Assembly: GCF_036324505.1 (NCBI RefSeq)
Contig: NC_086362.1
Span: 11,095,043 to 11,159,042, forward strand
Source of the DNA: Eleginops maclovinus
Lineage: Eukaryota > Chordata > Actinopteri > Perciformes > Eleginopidae
Length of the DNA stretch: 64,000 nt
Reading direction: 5' to 3'
In this document: piece by piece, positions 58,373-64,000 of the stretch
Layout: every line of letters begins with the position of its first letter
How positions within the stretch are numbered: position 1 is the first letter of the stretch
The notes under the pieces: model-generated
Seen by the model: the letters and a program-made list of their open reading frames with translations, nothing else
Told to the model about the DNA's origin: nothing
Database searches by the model: none
Program-made: the position numbers and the translations under genes

Positions 58373-60408
58373 ATATATATATATTAAATATACTAACTAA
58401 GTTTAGAACTGTAGTGGAAATGTGCTGTTTTGTCCGAAACACTCATACATTTAGCGATGTATTTTTAAGGACTGCAGCCTGCTGAGAAAGTAAAAAAGAA
58501 AAGAAAAGAATCTTCCCGCTCTGGTCAGCTCGCTCACATCGAGTTCAATCTAGGTGGTTTTGTTGCCCTCCCCTCCTGACAGGAAATGTGGTTTTAATCA
58601 TGATCCTGTTTGTTTGTTTGAGTTCACAATGACGCCTCTGCTTCTTACTTCTCTTGTCAGAAAGCAAATACTTACAGCCACAGTTCATAAAAGTGAATAG
58701 ATACAGATGAAAGGCACTGATACATCTAACTACAAGAGGTCATGGTGGAGAAGAGGTTACTGTCAGTCGCTTTTACTTTCTCTTTTCTACAAGCTTGTGT
58801 TCTTTTATTGTAACTAAAAGTTGTCTTGATGTCTCTGCTTTTGACATATATTTCGATAAATATAAAGAAAGATAATTTGGATGTGTATATGGTCACTTAT
58901 ATTTGTGTTAAACAGTGCAGAAGTACAAAGGAAGTATATCTGTCCCCGTCTGACCTGGTTTACTTTTAATGTCAGTATTGAAGAAGTGGAAAAATGAGGT
59001 GTGGTGTCAATGTGGTTCTTTAGTAACCAGCTCATGTGTTCGTGCTCATAGTTTTTCTGACATATTTCTACAGTTACGACACACTAACAAATGTATTTAA
59101 CCCTACTGTTTTTAAACACGTCAACATTTGGTGCAACACCATGGTCAAAAAATAAATATGAAAAGTGAGAACTGTGGGGGTCAGATTAGATTAGTATTGT
59201 ATTTAACCACTCTATCTTCTGTATTGTTCTGCAGAGGCTTAATATAAAGTATGAAATTTAATGTGTTGTAATGAACCAAATGTATTCCTAGGTCAGTTGT
59301 AGAAGTTATTTGCTTGTACTGAATAAGTGTTATTAACGTAAAGACCTTTTACACACACTGTTGCTTCCTCTTTTCATAGTTGCCACATGCTCTGACTCAT
59401 ATTCTCTTAAAACAAAAATGGGAGGATCTTATTTTCCATTTCAGCTTAGACTTGTTTATGAAACAGTGAACATTAGGCCGTCACTTTGCACAGCTCAGGA
59501 AGTGAGTTGGTCAGTCTTGCCTGTGCATAGAGACCACAAACATCAAAAGACATTTCAGTCACACGCAAACGGGCGTGTGCATCTACTGCAGGAGTTGACA
59601 GTGTTGTTAGATCTGCAAGGTAGGGTTAGAAGGACCTTAACAAAATTATATTATTTTCTTTAGAGTAAAATACAATTATGTTTTTTATAACCTCAGCAGA
59701 AAGACAAGCTCCAAAACCGCCAAAAACATTTTCATTGAGATTTTTTAGCAAGCACCATTTATGCAAAGTATATCCTCATTCCCTCTAGCCAGCCACTGTC
59801 TTGTAAATTGATTAAGCTAATTCTTGACTTTAGTGAAATATGTTTTATGCAATTTTGTAGGAATTGCAAGTTGATTTTAAGTTAATAAAATGAGGGTAAA
59901 CCAACAGCTGTCTGGGCAACGATAATACATCTGTCAGTCTAAACTGGTATGCTCTGGGAAATGGATACAAATGGTTGCGTTACGCTATCCAGTACAACTA
60001 TTTTATAAGTTTGGAATGAACACAGCTATTAGCTAGAGACTCAGATGTTGAAACAAATTGTAAACTTCTAGTGGGAACCAGTGTTAATGTTCCAAAGCTA
60101 GGCTAACTAGCGTTGACTTTTAACAACAGAATGGCTGCTGCTTTAAGTAAACCACTGATAGATGTGCGTTTAGAAAATAAGGGGACAGTCCAATATAAAA
60201 TAGGCATCCTTCTTCAGTGTTTCCATTTTCCCATGTGTGGCAGAAGCTAATGGTTAGCATATCAAAACAGAGTGGTACATGTTTGGTTTTTTTTAAACTC
60301 CTTACCATTTAACATAACATCGCCTTTGAATAACTTCTAAAATTAGAGGGCAAAAAATGCAACATTGAATTATTTATAATTTGCTATTAGCAACACAAAA
60401 ATAAGTAC

Positions 60409-60908
60409 NNNNNNNNNNNNNNNNNNNNNNNNNNNNNNNNNNNNNNNNNNNNNNNNNNNNNNNNNNNNNNNNNNNNNNNNNNNNNNNNNNNNNNNNNNNN
60501 NNNNNNNNNNNNNNNNNNNNNNNNNNNNNNNNNNNNNNNNNNNNNNNNNNNNNNNNNNNNNNNNNNNNNNNNNNNNNNNNNNNNNNNNNNNNNNNNNNNN
60601 NNNNNNNNNNNNNNNNNNNNNNNNNNNNNNNNNNNNNNNNNNNNNNNNNNNNNNNNNNNNNNNNNNNNNNNNNNNNNNNNNNNNNNNNNNNNNNNNNNNN
60701 NNNNNNNNNNNNNNNNNNNNNNNNNNNNNNNNNNNNNNNNNNNNNNNNNNNNNNNNNNNNNNNNNNNNNNNNNNNNNNNNNNNNNNNNNNNNNNNNNNNN
60801 NNNNNNNNNNNNNNNNNNNNNNNNNNNNNNNNNNNNNNNNNNNNNNNNNNNNNNNNNNNNNNNNNNNNNNNNNNNNNNNNNNNNNNNNNNNNNNNNNNNN
60901 NNNNNNNN
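60409..60908. other. assembly gap
   Basis: Exactly 500 N bases, a size often used for unknown gaps, so the true distance may differ. Confidence 0.99.
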
Positions 60909-61689
60909 TGGAGTTGTGTTTTTTTTCTCTCAACATGCATGGTGTTTCAAGGTTATTTGGAGCAATGTGCTTTCATTTTAGTTTTGAATGATTTCTTGCA
61001 AACCTACGTTTAGGGGGTGTGTGTTGTTACGGGAGTTGAAAGGGAGTGTGTGGGAGGTGGTTTAACCCATTATAGTGCTTCTTTAAAGTTAATGTTGAAT
61101 GCTTACAGTAAATGGCTGTTGTTATTGGTTGATCATTTGTGTTGTGTCTGACTCTCACTCAAGCAGCTGATGCATACCCCCCTCCCCATAAGTGAATGTG
61201 TTTCAGTCTGAACTGACGCTGTTTGGCATCACAGCGCTGTTATGAAATTGTCTCTGGCATTAAACAGGTGATGTTAGCATAGCAAATTGAGGCTACTCTG
61301 ACTATCTTCACTACTCTGCTATCCTATTGTGGCATAGGCCTAAGCCGTTTTCTACTGGCACACTTTACCGGCGTAGTTTTCGTTCTGATTTTACTTCTGA
61401 TGGCCACCTGTGTAGCCCATGTATTAATTACATCCGATAGCTGCAATAACACAAAACAACAGGAAAACGTCTACCTGCTCTTCCCTATGATCCATAAGTG
61501 AACGGATGGTGATTAAAGTAATAGAAATAAACAGCATCACACCGAGCTTGTTTAGTGTTGCCTGACTTTATAAAGTGTGTGTTTTATAAGTGTGTGGTCG
61601 TGTTATTGTCACTTTGCTCAGCGCTACTGCTTGTTACAACTTGTACTCGCTCTACTCGCCATGAACTGTTAATGCTCAGGTTAATCTCC
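60909..61689. other. unannotated sequence after the gap
   Basis: No coding sequence or recognisable repeat family. Confidence 0.5.
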
Positions 61690-62830
61690 CCATCGAAATA
61701 AGCGTGAGGTATTGCTTCGTATAGGATATTGGATCTGGCCGGGCAGTCGAGTGGGGCCAGAAAGATCCTGTTTTTCGGCGCTTAACGCCGGCACCTCTGT
61801 GGTGGAAACACGGAAAACCAGATCTTTATTGGCTCCAGCTCCGGGTTGGTGGAAAAACGGCATATGTGTTTCAGAGACGCCGTGCCGGGGCGAGGCTGCG
61901 AGCAAGGACGAGACGATACAGACCTGTCTTTCCTTCCATCATCATGGGGAACGTAAGATCTCTCCCTAACAAGATTTGACGAGCTAGCAGTGTTGACCTG
62001 GCATCAGAGGGGATATCGGAAGAGCAGCATCATGTTGTTTACAGAGACGTAGCTAATGGAGCTAACCCCAGACACTAATGCTACATCCCCCATTGTCCCC
62101 ACTGCCTGGAAATGGCCCTGTCACCTCTCACACCTCCACCTATCCCCCGACCAACAGCTCACAGACATTCTTCACACCAGCCGCTTTTTCTTCTCCCCCC
62201 AAAACCCCCCCACCCGCTGACGGCACCTTGTCTCTCACAACCAACCAGCTGAGGAGGGAGCTGCAGAACTGTAAGGCATGGAAGGCAGCGGGTCCTGATG
62301 GCATCAGCTCGAGGCTCCTCAAATCCTGCGCAGACCAGCTGTGTGGGATTGTGGAGTTTCTATTCAACCTGAGCCTGAAGCATAGGAGGGTACCACTACT
62401 GTGGAAGACGTCCTCTGTGGTACCCGTGCCAAAGACCCCACACCCCAAGGACAGTAACAGCTACCGGCCGGTGGCGCTGATATCGCAGCTGATGAAGACC
62501 CTGGAGAGGCTGGACACCTTCGGCCCCTTGTGAGACCATCGATGGACCCGCTGCAGTTTGCCTACCAGCCTGACATCGGGGTGGATGACGCTGTCATCTA
62601 CCTGCTGCAGAGGTCCTTCTCCCACCCGGAGAAGGCTGGGTGCACTGTGAGGATCATGTTCTTTGATTTCTCCAGTGCCTTCAACACCATCCAGCCGCTG
62701 ATCCTGGGAGACAAGCTGCAGCTCTCCGGGGTGGATCACCACCTCACCTCCTGGATCCTGGACTACCTCACCAACCGTCCACAGTACGTGAGGACCAGAG
62801 AGTGTCAATCAGACAGCATCCTCTTGACTT
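61690..62830 (+). pseudogene. broken non-LTR retrotransposon (LINE) with reverse transcriptase
   Basis: Near 61940-62050 the frames read as the start of an endonuclease domain (GNVRSLPNK, then DELAVLTWHQRGYRKSS and IMLFTET followed by a stop). Sequence then jumps to the linker before RT. RT motifs follow at about 62280-62830: KAAGPDGISSRLLKSC, SVVPVPKTPHPKDSNSYRPV, then after a frame break at about 62530 DPLQFAYQP, FFDFSSAFNTIQP and SWILDYLTNRPQYVR. The element ends there, lacking the catalytic YADD region and 3' end. This is a 3'-truncated, frameshifted copy with most of the endonuclease deleted. It is a fish LINE of the CR1/L2/Rex1 kind; the clade is not certain. Confidence 0.8.
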
Positions 62831-64000
62831 TTCAGCACTGTTTGATACATCTAGCCTGTCTGTTATTGGCCTTTCTATGTTATGTTAGAAGAGTGTTCAT
62901 CAATTAAAACCAGCAATATTCCAAAAGACATATTTTAGCTGAAAGTAACACTTTTATTCTTTTGTCCAGACATTCGTTATATCACTGTTATAAGTAAAGA
63001 CACAATATGCTTTACTTGAAACCAGGAAAATGATTGAAAATGCTGTTAGGTTATTGTTTAAAAAGGACTGAAAGATGGGCCAGTAACACTTAAAGATACA
63101 TTTATGATGCTTTCATTTATTTTTTGCAATTGCATGTACAGTTCATGATGATCAGACTGACACTATCATATATCTTGCATACAATGTCTTATATCATGTA
63201 TGTATGAGTATATTACATCATATCCTGATTGTATTTTGAGCCATATATTGTCCAGCTAAATGAGAAGGAGTAAAATTTTGTTTAGTATTTTTATTTAAGA
63301 GACAGATGTTTTTGTATCTCGTGTCGATCTTGTGCCTTGTATCACCAGGAGTTTGAGTTCTGGAAATGTCATTTTTGATACATTTCCTAGAAAAGCCTGT
63401 CTTAGGGTCAAATGTGGACATTTGAGTTTGAGAGAACTGAAACTCTGAAACTTGCCCAAGACTAAAACTTGAGTTTAGTAGAATGACTTTAAAGCTTCAC
63501 TCAAACCAGACTTCACATGAGCTAAGAAATACATCTGGACCGTTGGAGTTGCAGGTAGGTTAATATTCTTTGACATAATCTTTGACAAGTCATTGATGTT
63601 AACCCTAACTATAGTTGCACAAAGGCCGGTCTTCCTGTGTTCAAGTGCTGCTAGAACTGATGTTTCCACTGATGGAAACGTCTGCTCTGTTGTTCACACT
63701 ACCCTTACCGCAGAACTGAAATGTGTACAGAGAGGGCTGGCTGTACATCAAAAGCTGTTACTAATGCTTCTGTCTGTGGCAAAGGAAGATATTAATAGAC
63801 AAAAGAGTTTTTTATGAGCTTGCTTTGTATATATCTGTAAAGAGATTTACTCTCCTGGCACGTGGCATCTACGAACATATTTCACATGAAAACACTTTAT
63901 TTTCTTTCAACATTTTTTAATACTGAACGGTAGTCAAGTGTTGTTGTCTTGCGGTGGATTGACAGGAAGAAGAGATAGTTTGGTACTGCACACCTTCCTG
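62831..64000. other. terminal stretch, no gene recognised
   Basis: AT-rich; the open frame at 63593-63817 has no domain features. Genes of the next locus are outside the window. Confidence 0.5.

Noticed and set aside
60370..60940. Frames of about 188 aa across the N gap
   Set aside because: They exist only because N codons were read as X.

Overview
The window is vertebrate nuclear DNA, almost certainly from a percomorph (perch-like) teleost fish. Genes have GT-AG introns, and there are abundant fish-type SINE, MITE and LINE remnants, long dinucleotide repeats, a fish novel immune-type receptor (NITR) and an intronless UGT of the fish UGT5 type. One 500-base N gap lies at 60409-60908.

Layout, left to right: the last two exons of the muscle acetylcholine receptor beta subunit (chrnb1, +); a four-exon claudin-7-like gene (+), which matches the CHRNB1/CLDN7 linkage on human 17p13; a two-exon divergent CaMKII inhibitor (CaM-KIIN family, -); a small four-exon secreted protein with six cysteines that I think is a fish CXCL17 (+); two cornifelin/PLAC8-family genes (+); a single-exon UDP-glucuronosyltransferase (+); a two-exon P2Y/proton-sensor-like GPCR (+); a single-exon prostaglandin D2 receptor 2 (ptgdr2, -); a 7.6-kb complete-looking DNA transposon; a SINE and LINE-tail region; a six-exon NITR (+); and a repeat-rich end with a broken LINE reverse transcriptase.

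The most striking element is the transposon at 44369-51934. It has matching terminal inverted repeats, a perfect 6-bp target duplication (TGTTTT), seven copies of a 16-bp palindrome core near each end, an apparently intact two-exon DDE integrase-type transposase, and a convergent 651-codon ORF. That ORF has a SAM-like start and a C-terminal HECT E3 ligase region that keeps its catalytic Cys. The element seems to sit inside the 5' UTR intron of ptgdr2.

The second main result is the CXCL17 candidate next to two cornifelin-like genes. In human 19q13.2 CXCL17 and CNFN are also close neighbours. Several genes here (CXCL17-like, NITR, PTGDR2, the G2A-like GPCR, claudin, cornifelins) have epithelial-barrier or immune roles, but nothing in the sequence shows that they are co-regulated. 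All exon models are read by eye from splice sites and conserved motifs.
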